A DNA stretch of 51,969 nt from a virus: positions 1 through 51,969 of IMG/VR virus record IMGVR_UViG_3300047469_000408; one strand, written 5' to 3'. How positions within the stretch are numbered: the first letter of the stretch is position 1; each line of letters opens with the position of its first letter. Under the pieces are notes generated by a model. That model saw nothing but the letters and a program-made list of their open reading frames with translations, was not told the DNA's origin and ran no database searches. Shown here one piece after another: positions 25,715 through 34,545 of the stretch. Both the position numbers and the translations under genes were made by a program.

Positions 25715-27139
25715 TTATGCGGCTCCTAGGTTGACCAGGTATTCCCCGGTGATTTCGGTTTCAAAGGTGCCGCGTTCGAACGGCAACGGCACCATCAGTT
25801 TGTAGTTGAACAGCGCATGCCCCAGCTCCAGCTCAGTTTGTGGGTTGCGTGCCGGGTCGTACCAGCACTCGCCACCGACCAGCGCCCCATCGACGGTCAG
25901 CTTGCGCAGGAACAAGTTGACGCTTTCCGTAATGCTGGTAATCAGCGAGCTGATGATGGGCTGGTCAACGAACTGCAGGGAGCTGTAACGAATGGATTCG
26001 TCTACCACGTCCTTGGTGCGCCGCACGTTTTCGAAATTGCGCATGTGCGTTACGGTTGGCCAGGCAGCAGTTCGGTTACCCCACAAACGCAGGCCGGTAC
26101 CGAACGAATTGAACACCGTGGTGATGCCATTTTCATTGAGCAGGTTGACCTCGCTGCTCGCGTCATCCACCCGAGCGGTCAAAGGCCGCTCCAGACCAAT
26201 TACACCCATCAGTTCCTGGTTGGAGCTGCTCCACCAGTAGCCCTTGTCGTTGTCGACTTTGGCTCGCAAACCAGCAGCGCGGATCGACAGTGGTTGCAGG
26301 CGCGCTCCATCAGTTGCTGCGTCGTATACCTTTACGTGCGGATAACACAGTCGTACGCGGTCACTGCTGGTGTTGAAATTGATCGCGCCTGCAGGACCTC
26401 TACCCGCAATTGCCTGTTGCACCGTGGTACCGATTGGCGCGTCGATGTAGGCAACACCACATACCTTTATCGCCTCCGAGGCCAATTCGACGCCCACCGA
26501 GTTCAAGGTACTGAAGCCTGGCGCGATGAAAATTTTCGCAAAAAAACCCAGTGTGTTGTAGCTGTCCTGGAAGGCCTTCAAACCCGTGCGACGTCCGGCG
26601 ACGGTGATCCCGCCAATGATATCGGCAGGCGTGACTTTGCTCGGATCGGCGTGGGTATAGCTGGCCTTCACCTGGCCATTGGCTGGAATGGTTCCGGTCG
26701 TTAGACGCTTCACCCGGCCAGTGAGCAGGGTCACCGTGTAGTCGGTGTCTAATACATAGGGGGTCATGCCATCTGCAGATTTCAATTGCAGCAATTGCAA
26801 CGCACCGTGCTCCAGCTGGAGCAGATCGTTATCCCCGAACTGTTTCACCTGGTCAGCCACATTGGTGCAGTGGATGGCAGGATCGAGCACGTTGATCACC
26901 AGCACTGTGCCAGCGCCAAAGTCATAAATGCCTTCCAGTGCTTCGGGAATACTGAAGCCGGTGAGATGTGAGCCAAACTGAGCCGCATCCTTTTCGTTCA
27001 GCGACAAGGTCAGCTCATTGACCGGCCCGATAGGCGCCGCGCCGACCAGAGCGATCACGGCCGATTTGACTACCCGGATGGCCCGAGGGCCACGCTCGAC
27101 CTCGGTGGTTTCAATACCGTGTAAATAATTAGCAGGCAT
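25715..27139 (-). CDS. Contractile tail sheath protein
   Basis: 474 residues of the gpL/gpFI family. The N-terminus MPANYLHGIETTEVERGPRA contains the HGIET motif typical of this family; the middle has KVYDAATDGARLQPLSIRAA and SSNQELMGVIGLERPL; the C-terminus ends GTFETEITGEYLVNLGAA. ATG at 27139 follows AGGAG at 10 bases. It contracts to drive the tube into the cell. Confidence 0.93.
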   Translation of the reverse strand: MPANYLHGIETTEVERGPRAIRVVKSAVIALVGAAPIGPVNELTLSLNEKDAAQFGSHLTGFSIPEALEGIYDFGAGTVLVINVLDPAIHCTNVADQVKQFGDNDLLQLEHGALQLLQLKSADGMTPYVLDTDYTVTLLTGRVKRLTTGTIPANGQVKASYTHADPSKVTPADIIGGITVAGRRTGLKAFQDSYNTLGFFAKIFIAPGFSTLNSVGVELASEAIKVCGVAYIDAPIGTTVQQAIAGRGPAGAINFNTSSDRVRLCYPHVKVYDAATDGARLQPLSIRAAGLRAKVDNDKGYWWSSSNQELMGVIGLERPLTARVDDASSEVNLLNENGITTVFNSFGTGLRLWGNRTAAWPTVTHMRNFENVRRTKDVVDESIRYSSLQFVDQPIISSLITSITESVNLFLRKLTVDGALVGGECWYDPARNPQTELELGHALFNYKLMVPLPFERGTFETEITGEYLVNLGAA

Positions 27140-27146
27140 GGGGGGG

Positions 27147-27380
27147 TTACTCCTGTCCAGATTTCTGAGGCGCAACCGCAGTCTTGCTGGCAGGTTTCGC
27201 GTTGGGTGGTGCAGGTACCAGGTGCTTGAGTTCCAACAACACCAGGGTGTACTCGTGATCGGCGGGTAGATCGGCGGGTTTTCCAGAGAACAGTTGCACT
27301 TCAAGCAATTCGCGGGATTCGCCTACCCGCAGGGAGGCGGCGCTTTGCGGGCCGGCATAGATGTACTGGGTCAGCTTCAT
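27147..27380 (-). CDS. DUF2635-like phage protein (Mu gp38 position)
   Basis: 77 residues: MKLTQYIYAGPQSAASLRVG and DHEYTLVLLELKHLVPAP. It sits just before the sheath gene, where small DUF2635 proteins occur in Mu-like phages. It overlaps the preceding gene by 4 bases. Precise role unknown. Confidence 0.68.
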   Translation of the reverse strand: MKLTQYIYAGPQSAASLRVGESRELLEVQLFSGKPADLPADHEYTLVLLELKHLVPAPPNAKPASKTAVAPQKSGQE

Positions 27381-27865
27381 GGGAGTTCCTCGAATCGGGC
27401 ATGGACCAGCAGCGGTCCGCTTTCGGGGGCCATAATTTGCAGTTGAGTGGCCCGAACGGAAAAGTCCTGACCGTATTGCCAGAGCCCACTTACTTGGCCG
27501 ATGAACTGCTCGGCAACGGGACGGCACGCCTGATCGCAATGCGGCGCAAACCAACCCGTCAGGCAAGACCGGATTTGGTCCAGGAAACAAATCACTCCAT
27601 CCTTGCCATTGAGTTGGCGAAACACCAGGGTCAACCTGATGATGATGTTGCGTGCCAGGAACATTGCATCACCGGCTTCGGACCCGCCGAAGGTTGATTT
27701 TCCGTAAGCCAACAAGATCGCCCCACATGGATGGTTGAGGCGGTAGCTCGCAGGGTTCTCTGGAAACAACTCGACCATCAATTCCTTGCCGAAGTGTTCC
27801 TGCAGGCGAGCGAGCATCGCTTCCAGCAGTCGCTCGGTTTGGGTTTTAGGCAGGGTTTCGCTCAT
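27377..27865 (-). CDS. Mu gp37-like tail completion protein
   Basis: 162 residues. ERLLEAMLARLQEHFGKELM and PCGAILLAYGKSTFGGSEAG fit the Gp37 family between the DUF1320 and sheath genes. ATG at 27865 overlaps the previous stop as TAATG. It is likely a head-tail or tail-terminator component. Confidence 0.75.
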   Translation of the reverse strand: MSETLPKTQTERLLEAMLARLQEHFGKELMVELFPENPASYRLNHPCGAILLAYGKSTFGGSEAGDAMFLARNIIIRLTLVFRQLNGKDGVICFLDQIRSCLTGWFAPHCDQACRPVAEQFIGQVSGLWQYGQDFSVRATQLQIMAPESGPLLVHARFEELP

Positions 27866-28296
27866 TAATAGCGCTCCCATAGATCACCACCGAACTGCTG
27901 ACGGCGTGCGCGGACACGAACCTCACCAGGTTCGGGTGCGGCTTGGCCGCTGGGCATGCCCAAACTGACGACGCCGTCACGGATGCTGACCAAGAGTTTA
28001 ATGGTGCCCATGCGGCTGTCCTTTACGGCGTCGGGCAACGCTCCTTCGGGGCGGCGCTGATACAGCCAGTGACGCGCCAGGTACACCACTGCATCGCGCA
28101 ACATGGTCGGAACCGGATCAAGCGGCAAGTCGTAGCGACCACGAAGGTAGCCATCGACCAGCTCTTCAGCCTGACGAACGCTGTCCTCGATGACACCATC
28201 ATTCGGTAATGTCGCCGCAGGATCATCGTTGGAGAGTTGAATCAGCGTCATGTCTGGAATAGCGTTGGTGATGTCGGCGCGCGTGCAGTAGCGCAT
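27865..28296 (-). CDS. DUF1320 (Mu gp36-like) head-tail connector protein
   Basis: 143 residues beginning MRYCTRADITNAIPDMTLIQ, with DGYLRGRYDLPLDPVPTMLR; this is the DUF1320 signature. It lies immediately after the capsid gene and presumably links head and tail. Confidence 0.88.
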   Translation of the reverse strand: MRYCTRADITNAIPDMTLIQLSNDDPAATLPNDGVIEDSVRQAEELVDGYLRGRYDLPLDPVPTMLRDAVVYLARHWLYQRRPEGALPDAVKDSRMGTIKLLVSIRDGVVSLGMPSGQAAPEPGEVRVRARRQQFGGDLWERY

Positions 28297-28299
28297 GGA

Positions 28300-29280
28300 T
28301 CAGCCCGCCTTCAGTTCGACCAGAGCTTCAGGGAACAAGCACATTGCCAGCGGGTTGGCCTGGGCTTCCAGATCCCAGCCTTTGCCCATTTTGCGTTCCT
28401 CGGCCTTGCTGTAGAACGGCTGACCCAGGGTGTTGACGGTTTCGTTGTAGTTGGCCGGGGCGTTGAACATGCGGAACACACCATGGGCCACCGGGAACAC
28501 CTGGGCGATGTCGGCCGGAATGAAACGTTGACCACTGACGGTGACGTCATACTCGATGAATTCGATGCCGCCGAAAGAGAAGCCGGAGCGCACATCACCA
28601 CCGAGACGGTCTTGTGCTTCCTGGTAGTTGCCAAATGCAGCTTTGACCTTTTCATGGTCGATCATAGCGTCGAACCAATCCGGCCCGCACAGAGCTCGGA
28701 AGCCCGTGACCATTACGCCGCCCAGCTTGGACTCGGAGTAGCGTTTCGCATCGAGGCAAGCCTTGCGTACGTTCGTGCCGGCGGTGCCAAGTGCCACCGT
28801 AATTTTCTTTTGGCTAACCTCAAACTCATTGAAGAGGTCGAACATGACTTCGCCGTCTGCATCCAGCAGCTTGCCTCGCAAAGCGCCCACACGCTGAAAC
28901 TCACGGGTGGCCTCAATGCTGTTTTTCAGCTCTTGCAAGTTGTCGTTGATCACTGTTGCCACAGGCGCGGTAGTGCTTTCCTGGCCAAACGCAGCGATGC
29001 CCTGCAACTGGCTCGGCAGGATTGGCCGGTTGATCGGCAGATGCAGTGTTTCGAAGCTTCGGCGCTTGCGTTTACCAGCCTTGATAGCGGCAGCATCGTC
29101 GTTGCGCGAGGTGTTTGGGACAAGTACCAGGCGGCCTTCGCGTTCATCGATCACTACGCTGGTAGTGGTGACACCTTTTTCTTCAAACAGCCCCATCGCG
29201 CCGACTTTGCCGGGAATGGCTGGAAGCTTGTTCACAGCGGCGGTGAGGTTGGCGATGCTGAACATTTCTTGCAGATTCAT
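28300..29280 (-). CDS. Major capsid protein (lambda gpE-like family)
   Basis: 326 residues. MNLQEMFSIANLTAAVNKLP, VTTTSVVIDEREGRLVLVPN and SFETLHLPINRPILPSQLQG are typical of the phage_cap_E capsid family. ATG at 29280 follows AGGAG. It lies after the decoration protein gene, as in lambda-like D-E pairs, rather than the classical Mu gpT type. Confidence 0.9.
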   Translation of the reverse strand: MNLQEMFSIANLTAAVNKLPAIPGKVGAMGLFEEKGVTTTSVVIDEREGRLVLVPNTSRNDDAAAIKAGKRKRRSFETLHLPINRPILPSQLQGIAAFGQESTTAPVATVINDNLQELKNSIEATREFQRVGALRGKLLDADGEVMFDLFNEFEVSQKKITVALGTAGTNVRKACLDAKRYSESKLGGVMVTGFRALCGPDWFDAMIDHEKVKAAFGNYQEAQDRLGGDVRSGFSFGGIEFIEYDVTVSGQRFIPADIAQVFPVAHGVFRMFNAPANYNETVNTLGQPFYSKAEERKMGKGWDLEAQANPLAMCLFPEALVELKAG

Positions 29281-29293
29281 GGAGTACTCCTGA

Positions 29294-29662
29294 TCAGAGG
29301 GCCGTGCGGGCAACGATGCCAAGGGCATTGAGTTCGTCCAGGGCGGTGGCCTTCTGGGGTTCGGTGACGCCGACTGGCCATGCCAGTTCGGTGGAGTCGA
29401 TGACGGCGCCGCGAGAAACCACCACGCCTGACTTGTCACCGGCTGTTGCGTCCACGGCTTCAATCAAAACCGCCGCAGATTTTTTGGCAGTGCCTGTGCC
29501 AGCGGTATCGAGCGCCTGATATTTGCCGGAGACTTTCGCCAGAACCTGGCCAAACGGGTAATTCGTCCCACCCAGCAGCGTGACTTTGTCTTTGGTCCAG
29601 CCGGGGCAGACCTCGACCAAGAGCAAGTCTCCCGGATCTTTCGGTTGAGTAAACGTGGCCAT
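29294..29662 (-). CDS. Head decoration protein (lambda gpD-like)
   Basis: 122 residues. Conserved parts are LLVEVCPGWTKDKVTLLGGT, a PFGQVLAKVSGKY strand and GVVVSRGAVIDSTELAWPVG. It stabilises the capsid surface and is placed just before the capsid gene. AGGAGG precedes the ATG. Confidence 0.84.
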   Translation of the reverse strand: MATFTQPKDPGDLLLVEVCPGWTKDKVTLLGGTNYPFGQVLAKVSGKYQALDTAGTGTAKKSAAVLIEAVDATAGDKSGVVVSRGAVIDSTELAWPVGVTEPQKATALDELNALGIVARTAL

Positions 29663-29670
29663 GAGGCCTC

Positions 29671-30690
29671 CTATCGTTTGGAGCGGGCTTCAGCATCGGC
29701 CAGCAAGGGGTTGGTGGTTTGGAGGACGGTCTTGCCGGCTCGGTTTTTGGTGGCGACTTCTGCGAAGCTGACGCCTCCGGCTAGATCGTTGAAGATGGCT
29801 TTCAGGCCATCAACCAAGGGCTCGCGCTCATCGTCTTCACCGAACTCCAACGGCGTAACACTCGATTCCGCATAATCCAACGCGGCTATCACTGCGGGGG
29901 CGTGTACCGGTTTCATCCCGGCTGCCACCAGCTTCTCCGCGTACTCAACACTGGCAGCGTGGATCGTCTCCTGTGCGGCGACACGGGCAGTTTTGTCGCG
30001 CTTGGCGATGTCGGCCTTCAGTTGTTTGTTCTCCGCCTCCAGGGCGGCTTTTTCTTGCTCATTCACGGGGGATACCTCGGCGGCGCGGTGGGATTCAGAG
30101 AAAGCGGTGTTCAATTCCTGCTTTGGCTCGCGGCCAATTTCGGCGAGGCTTTCGATAGCCCAGGACGGGGCGACTTGGTCGGCGATGTCTTTGTCGAATT
30201 TGCCGATGAGCCATTCTCGGAAACGGCGCCACATGTCGGAGTTGAGTTCGTGGCCGTAATCGCCGAACTGGATAACGCCTTCCTCGTCGTCCGCCAATTC
30301 GATGGGGCGAAGGCCTTTCACAGCAGGAGGTTGGGCGCCTAGGAAGCCGACATGACGCAGGTAGTACACACCGGGCACGGGGTTGTTGGAGGCGTCGGGG
30401 TGGTAGAAGGAAGCGGAGATTTTTTTGTAGCTGCCCTTGGCCACCTGTTCGGCGAACGCGGCATCAACTTGCTGCGGCTCGGCGATCAGACCTTGCGCAG
30501 TAGCCGTCAGCGACTTGATCCAGCCAGCGGCCGGGGCGTCATGCTTCGGGTGGCCGATGACCATCGGAGCTTCGTGCAAGGCTGGGTTGTACGCGCTCAC
30601 CGTGGCGGCCAGATCCGACTCGCTAAAGTCGAAGCTGACGCCACTCATGGCCGTATGCGAACCGGGCTTGAAGATGTGCAGTGGTTTCAT
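29671..30690 (-). CDS. Phage head maturation protease and scaffold (Mu gpI/gp32-like)
   Basis: 339 residues. Protease part: PLHIFKPGSHTAMSGVSFDF, APMVIGHPKHDAPAAGWIKS and KKISASFYHPDASNNPVPGV (likely catalytic Ser/His region). A coiled-coil scaffold (EQEKAALEAENKQLKADIAK) covers the C-terminal half, so scaffold and protease are fused as in Mu gpI. ATG at 30690 begins MKPLHIF; upstream TTG or GTG codons are possible but less family-like. The late element lies 57 bases upstream, after a CCTGGGCCA hairpin. Confidence 0.9.
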   Translation of the reverse strand: MKPLHIFKPGSHTAMSGVSFDFSESDLAATVSAYNPALHEAPMVIGHPKHDAPAAGWIKSLTATAQGLIAEPQQVDAAFAEQVAKGSYKKISASFYHPDASNNPVPGVYYLRHVGFLGAQPPAVKGLRPIELADDEEGVIQFGDYGHELNSDMWRRFREWLIGKFDKDIADQVAPSWAIESLAEIGREPKQELNTAFSESHRAAEVSPVNEQEKAALEAENKQLKADIAKRDKTARVAAQETIHAASVEYAEKLVAAGMKPVHAPAVIAALDYAESSVTPLEFGEDDEREPLVDGLKAIFNDLAGGVSFAEVATKNRAGKTVLQTTNPLLADAEARSKR

Positions 30691-30746
30691 GGCTGTGCGC
30701 TGCGTGGAGGTGATGCGCACAGCCTGGGCCAATGAATGGCCCAGGA

Positions 30747-30768
30747 CTTTTAATCGAGTTTAAAGAGT
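30747..30768 (-). promoter_or_regulatory. Late-element copy 4 before the head protease operon
   Basis: Same element (last base T). On the minus strand it precedes the protease gene by 57 bases; between them is the stem CCTGGGCCA/TGGCCCAGG at 30723-30745. Confidence 0.65.
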
Positions 30769-30783
30769 GAGTTAGCCGATAGC

Positions 30784-31596
30784 TCAGTAATTGCCTTTGA
30801 GGTAGGGCGTGATTTTAAAATGCTCAAAGATCGGCCCCGAGCGAATCTGATTCATGAGATTCCAATAGCAGGTTTTACCAAACGGGTGCGATATCTCGGT
30901 TGGATACTGATACCGATATCTGCCAGTGCCGTCGTTTTCACGAATTATGCTTCGATTAAATTCGGGAGTCAGATAGGTCTGAATACCCCACCAAAGCTCA
31001 TTCAAAAATTCAGCAATGGTGCTGGCGTGATAGGCGGCAACATCAATGTGGAAGACATCGTAAATCTCCGGTTGCACGAGTATCGCCTGGTGCAATTCGA
31101 TCTCTGCTCCAGCGTTCGACAGAAGGCGTTGCAGGTCTTTGGCAACGCCCACCGAGCGAAGGAAATTATGCTTGGACAGATTGCCGCCGATTTTCAATAA
31201 CAAGCTTCGAGATATTTGCAGAATAACCTGCTGATCAATAGACGGCAGCCAAGCGTCTACCTCGATCTCTGTATCGAGCCAGTTCGAAAAATTATCAACG
31301 GTCTGTTTCAGGTGTGCCACCGATCCGGACTGTTCAAAGCTCGGGGCGTTGGCAATGGTCCGTAGTGCGTTCAAATAGGAGGTTTTCGGCACGGGGGCAT
31401 CTTTGTCAGTAGTGGATAAAAAATCCACCAAGGCGATTGAAAAAAACTGCTTGTGGGTAGACGACTCGAACCAAACGTTTTTGTGCTCCCCCTCACCAAC
31501 GACACTGAACATGGCTCTATTAACCATTGATCTAATCAGCTCCACTACGGCAGTAAGATAAATGACCTCTTGCTCCATTTTGTTCATCTCGCTCAC
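30784..31596 (-). CDS. Hypothetical protein inserted in the head operon (probable moron), 270 aa
   Basis: GTG at 31596 follows GGGAG at 8 bases and gives VSEMNKMEQEVIYLTAVVEL; ATG at 31587 is an alternative. It is soluble, mixed alpha-helical, with FFSIALVDFLSTTDKDAPVP and a C-terminal EFLNELWWGIQTYLTPEFNR. I do not recognise the family. It lies between the gpG and protease genes, which are normally adjacent. Lower GC than its neighbours suggests recent acquisition. A role in host takeover or phage exclusion is a guess only. Confidence 0.65.
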   Translation of the reverse strand: MSEMNKMEQEVIYLTAVVELIRSMVNRAMFSVVGEGEHKNVWFESSTHKQFFSIALVDFLSTTDKDAPVPKTSYLNALRTIANAPSFEQSGSVAHLKQTVDNFSNWLDTEIEVDAWLPSIDQQVILQISRSLLLKIGGNLSKHNFLRSVGVAKDLQRLLSNAGAEIELHQAILVQPEIYDVFHIDVAAYHASTIAEFLNELWWGIQTYLTPEFNRSIIRENDGTGRYRYQYPTEISHPFGKTCYWNLMNQIRSGPIFEHFKITPYLKGNY

Positions 31597-31729
31597 CGCA
31601 ATCTCCCTTCTATGCGCAGCCCCGCACCAAGAGAGGCCCAATGAGCCTTTATAAAGCGTTTATGACGATTCTTCAGTGACTATGATGATGAACCGGAGCG
31701 GCAAGGTTGGCTGGTCGCTTCTAGAGGGG

Positions 31730-32206
31730 TCACAGGCGAGCGGCTTTTTCCAGGTGATTCAGGGCCAACTCCAGGATCGCTTCCTCCGTTTCAGGCTGCA
31801 GCTCGCCCTCGGCATTCATCGGCAAATAAGGGCGGCCAGGAATATCACCCCACAGATGAGGGAATTCCGACTTGTCACCGCCGAACTGCATCATCGCTGC
31901 GTAGGGTTTGTTGCTACCGACCAGCGCTGAGCTGTCGGTCGCATGAGTGGTGACCGAAGCGGCCAAACCCGCTGCACTGACCTGCAACTTCTGACCAGGC
32001 CAGTTACCGCTTTTTTCGCGGCGTGTGGTGGTGACTTCGGACAGGTCGGCCCAATCGGGACGACCCTCCTCTTCGAAGTTTTCCTCAGTCTGGCTGCCCA
32101 GCTCGGCAGCTATACCGCGCATCAGTGGTGCGAGGTCACCCACGGCCCATTCCACCTTTCTCAGGGCAGCCTGCACGCGTTGATGGTCCAGTTCGACGGT
32201 GAACAT
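31730..32206 (-). CDS. Virion morphogenesis protein (Mu gpG-like)
   Basis: 158 residues: MFTVELDHQRVQAALRKVEW, EEEGRPDWADLSEVTTTRRE and KPYAAMMQFGGDKSEFPHLW ending in the conserved GRPYLP motif. TAGGAGG precedes the ATG at 32206. It acts in tail or head completion. Confidence 0.9.
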   Translation of the reverse strand: MFTVELDHQRVQAALRKVEWAVGDLAPLMRGIAAELGSQTEENFEEEGRPDWADLSEVTTTRREKSGNWPGQKLQVSAAGLAASVTTHATDSSALVGSNKPYAAMMQFGGDKSEFPHLWGDIPGRPYLPMNAEGELQPETEEAILELALNHLEKAARL

Positions 32207-32216
32207 TTGAAACCTC

Positions 32217-33047
32217 CTAAGCGGCTGCCTGTTTGCGTTTGAGCATGTCGGCAAGCCCTGTACCGGGTGCGTGGTTGAACCCAGGATCGGTACGAAAGGT
32301 TATGGCTTTGCCTTCCGCGTCGGTTGTACGGATGCCTGTGATGGGCGCGGTTCTGATCTCGCCCGTGCGCTTGTTGGTGCCCGTCTCCACGATCTCAGTG
32401 AACACAAGCCCCTCGCTCGACACGACCTTCAAACCCCGGCGCTTCACTGCGGCTTCGCTCAAAGCGACAACACGGCAGCGGCAGTTAAAGCCGTTGGGAG
32501 GAAAGATCGCTGCCCAGATAGGATCATCGTGGCGAAACACTTGACCATTCAGCGCCCGATGACTGGGGCGCGTCTTGCCGTCCAGGATTGCGATGTACAT
32601 CCAATATGGATGGGTGTCCGTGGTTTCCTCCATGCTGGCTTTGCGGCCCGCCATGTAAGCGCTTTGTAGGTTGGTCTGGTAGATCGTTTGAAGGCGGCGC
32701 GGGCTACCTAACTGGACCAGTTCAGCAACACCTTCACTGTCGACAATGACCTGTTGCCCCCACCAGCCTTGTGTTTCCAGGGTGGGCTGTAAAGTGGCGA
32801 TGAACTGTTTGAGGGTTTGACCCTCCTGCAATGCGGTTTCCAAGGCGCCGCGAATGTCCGATAGCAAATCAACGCGCATGGCCTTGGCCACTGTGAAGGA
32901 TTGATCGTGCGCCTGGTCGAGCATTTCCTGCCAGTTCCAGGTGAGCGCGTAGCCCTTGAATTTGAGGTAGGCGATGGCTTTGGCGGGTTCAAGGCCGAAG
33001 ACGGCTTTGAGGTCGGTCGGGCTGAGGCGTTTCTCGGCTGTGGTCAT
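32217..33047 (-). CDS. Phage head morphogenesis protein (Mu gpF/gp30-like)
   Basis: 276 residues. LYQTNLQSAYMAGRKASMEE-type helix, HPYWMYIAILDGKTRPSHRA and WAAIFPPNGFNCRCRVVALS are the minor head protein signature (DGxTR...H..NG, PPxHxxCRC). ATG at 33047 with AGGA upstream begins 1 base after the portal stop; an ATG at 33068 is possible. Confidence 0.92.
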   Translation of the reverse strand: MTTAEKRLSPTDLKAVFGLEPAKAIAYLKFKGYALTWNWQEMLDQAHDQSFTVAKAMRVDLLSDIRGALETALQEGQTLKQFIATLQPTLETQGWWGQQVIVDSEGVAELVQLGSPRRLQTIYQTNLQSAYMAGRKASMEETTDTHPYWMYIAILDGKTRPSHRALNGQVFRHDDPIWAAIFPPNGFNCRCRVVALSEAAVKRRGLKVVSSEGLVFTEIVETGTNKRTGEIRTAPITGIRTTDAEGKAITFRTDPGFNHAPGTGLADMLKRKQAAA

Positions 33048-33048
33048 A

Positions 33049-34545
33049 TCAGTCCTGCCGGTCTGCATTGGCGCTCAAGCGGCCCCAGGTCTCGGCAATG
33101 AACAACAAGTCTGCGAGTTGTTGCTGCAGCGCCTCGCCGTCCATCTGCGGCAGCGCCTCAGCCAGTAAGCCGAGAGCCTCCGAGTCGCTGCGGGCGCGTT
33201 GCAGTATTTCAATCAGGGGGGCCACGGCTTGTTCGGCCTGCTGTTGCAGCGCTTCGGCTGGCAAGCTATCAATGGCCTGATCGAGGGCGATCTGATCCAG
33301 TAAAGGCCGCAAAATCGGCTCGGCAAACTCCGGCGATTCGACGGTGGCCACCGCCTCATTGATATCGCCATCCTGCAGGTTATAGGTGCGTTTCCAATAA
33401 GCGGTGGTGAACTTTACCCCGGACTCAGTCAGAGCCTTGTCGCGCTGGGCCAGGGTTTTGTCGATCTCCTCTTGTTCCCATAGCTCGTACAGCGGCGCCA
33501 CCACGTCAGGACCAAAATTGAGGTCGACGACTAGACGAATACAAGCGTTCAACGACGCAGCGACGATGCCAGCATCGCCGTCACGAATATCATTAGTGAC
33601 TTCCGCCCCGGCCGTTGCGCTGGCCCGGTTACTTTCTTTCTCCGTGGTCTGGTTTTGTCCGAGCATCGCCACGTTGATTTCGCTGCGACAGTATTCCAGC
33701 AGCTCGCGATAGACCTCGGCGCTGTCGGCTTTCCCAGCGGCTTCGATGATCTGCACGCTGGAGTCATCAGGGATCGAGGCGACAGCGTCTTGCACCATGG
33801 CTTCCAGGCTATCAAGCAACAAATCGGTTTCGCCATCCGTGGCGCCGCGTGGGTGTTTACCGATGACCCATGGGGTGCCGTACTTTTCGGTGAACTGCAC
33901 CCAGAACTTCAGACCGCCTTTCATAAAAGTTGCCGGCCAGAAGCACATGCTTAGATCTGGAAAGCCGTACGGGTTTATGTAGGTCGCGTCTTGTCGGGCC
34001 ACGATAAAGCGCTGCGGGTCACACAACTCACCGTCCTGGCCCGCTTCCTTGGAGCGAAAGCGCAGTGCGTTGTCCTTGTCATAGAAGAACCATTCGGCCG
34101 GTTTGCCGAGCAGGTCTTCCGGCACCAGGTGCATGCCCACCGAGTGCCACATTAATTCCACAGGCTGGTATCCGAACAAAGGCGCATCGAGCAGTTCGCG
34201 AATAATGCGATCCAGGTCGAGGTCAGTCAGCCAGTCTCGGATGAAACGCTCGACCTTGATCGGTGCATCGCCACGCTTGATACCTCGCTCCAGGGATAAC
34301 ACCGCAGACTTGCGACGGCGCACGTTGCCACCGACTAACGCCGAACTGCGCAGGTCGCGGTAGACAGTAATGTCCTTGCCTTGGGCTTTGAGAATCGGGT
34401 CCGGGTTCGGCAGGTTGGCGCCACTGAAACCGCCCGCACTGGAGCGACCACGCGTGGCAATATGTTGGTTGAGCGAGGAACTGTGCTTGGCATCAGCGAA
34501 GCTGACGAACTCGGTGGGGCTAACCCACAAACCTTTCTTGTTCAT
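33049..34545 (-). CDS. Portal protein (DUF935, Mu gp29-like)
   Basis: 498 residues. NLPNPDPILKAQGKDITVYR near 45 and a conserved GYQPVELMWH segment are DUF935 features. FWVQFTEKYGTPWVIGKHPR and AMLGQNQTTEKESNRASATA follow later. It forms the ring through which DNA is packaged. It overlaps terminase by 4 bases. Confidence 0.93.
   Translation of the reverse strand: MNKKGLWVSPTEFVSFADAKHSSSLNQHIATRGRSSAGGFSGANLPNPDPILKAQGKDITVYRDLRSSALVGGNVRRRKSAVLSLERGIKRGDAPIKVERFIRDWLTDLDLDRIIRELLDAPLFGYQPVELMWHSVGMHLVPEDLLGKPAEWFFYDKDNALRFRSKEAGQDGELCDPQRFIVARQDATYINPYGFPDLSMCFWPATFMKGGLKFWVQFTEKYGTPWVIGKHPRGATDGETDLLLDSLEAMVQDAVASIPDDSSVQIIEAAGKADSAEVYRELLEYCRSEINVAMLGQNQTTEKESNRASATAGAEVTNDIRDGDAGIVAASLNACIRLVVDLNFGPDVVAPLYELWEQEEIDKTLAQRDKALTESGVKFTTAYWKRTYNLQDGDINEAVATVESPEFAEPILRPLLDQIALDQAIDSLPAEALQQQAEQAVAPLIEILQRARSDSEALGLLAEALPQMDGEALQQQLADLLFIAETWGRLSANADRQD

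Noticed and set aside
25817-26704. Plus-strand open frame (295 codons) opposite the tail sheath
   Set aside because: Shadow of the sheath gene with irregular composition and no start signals.
28237-29331. Plus-strand open frame (364 codons) opposite the capsid gene
   Set aside because: The capsid protein on the minus strand is clear; the opposite frame has no recognisable domain.
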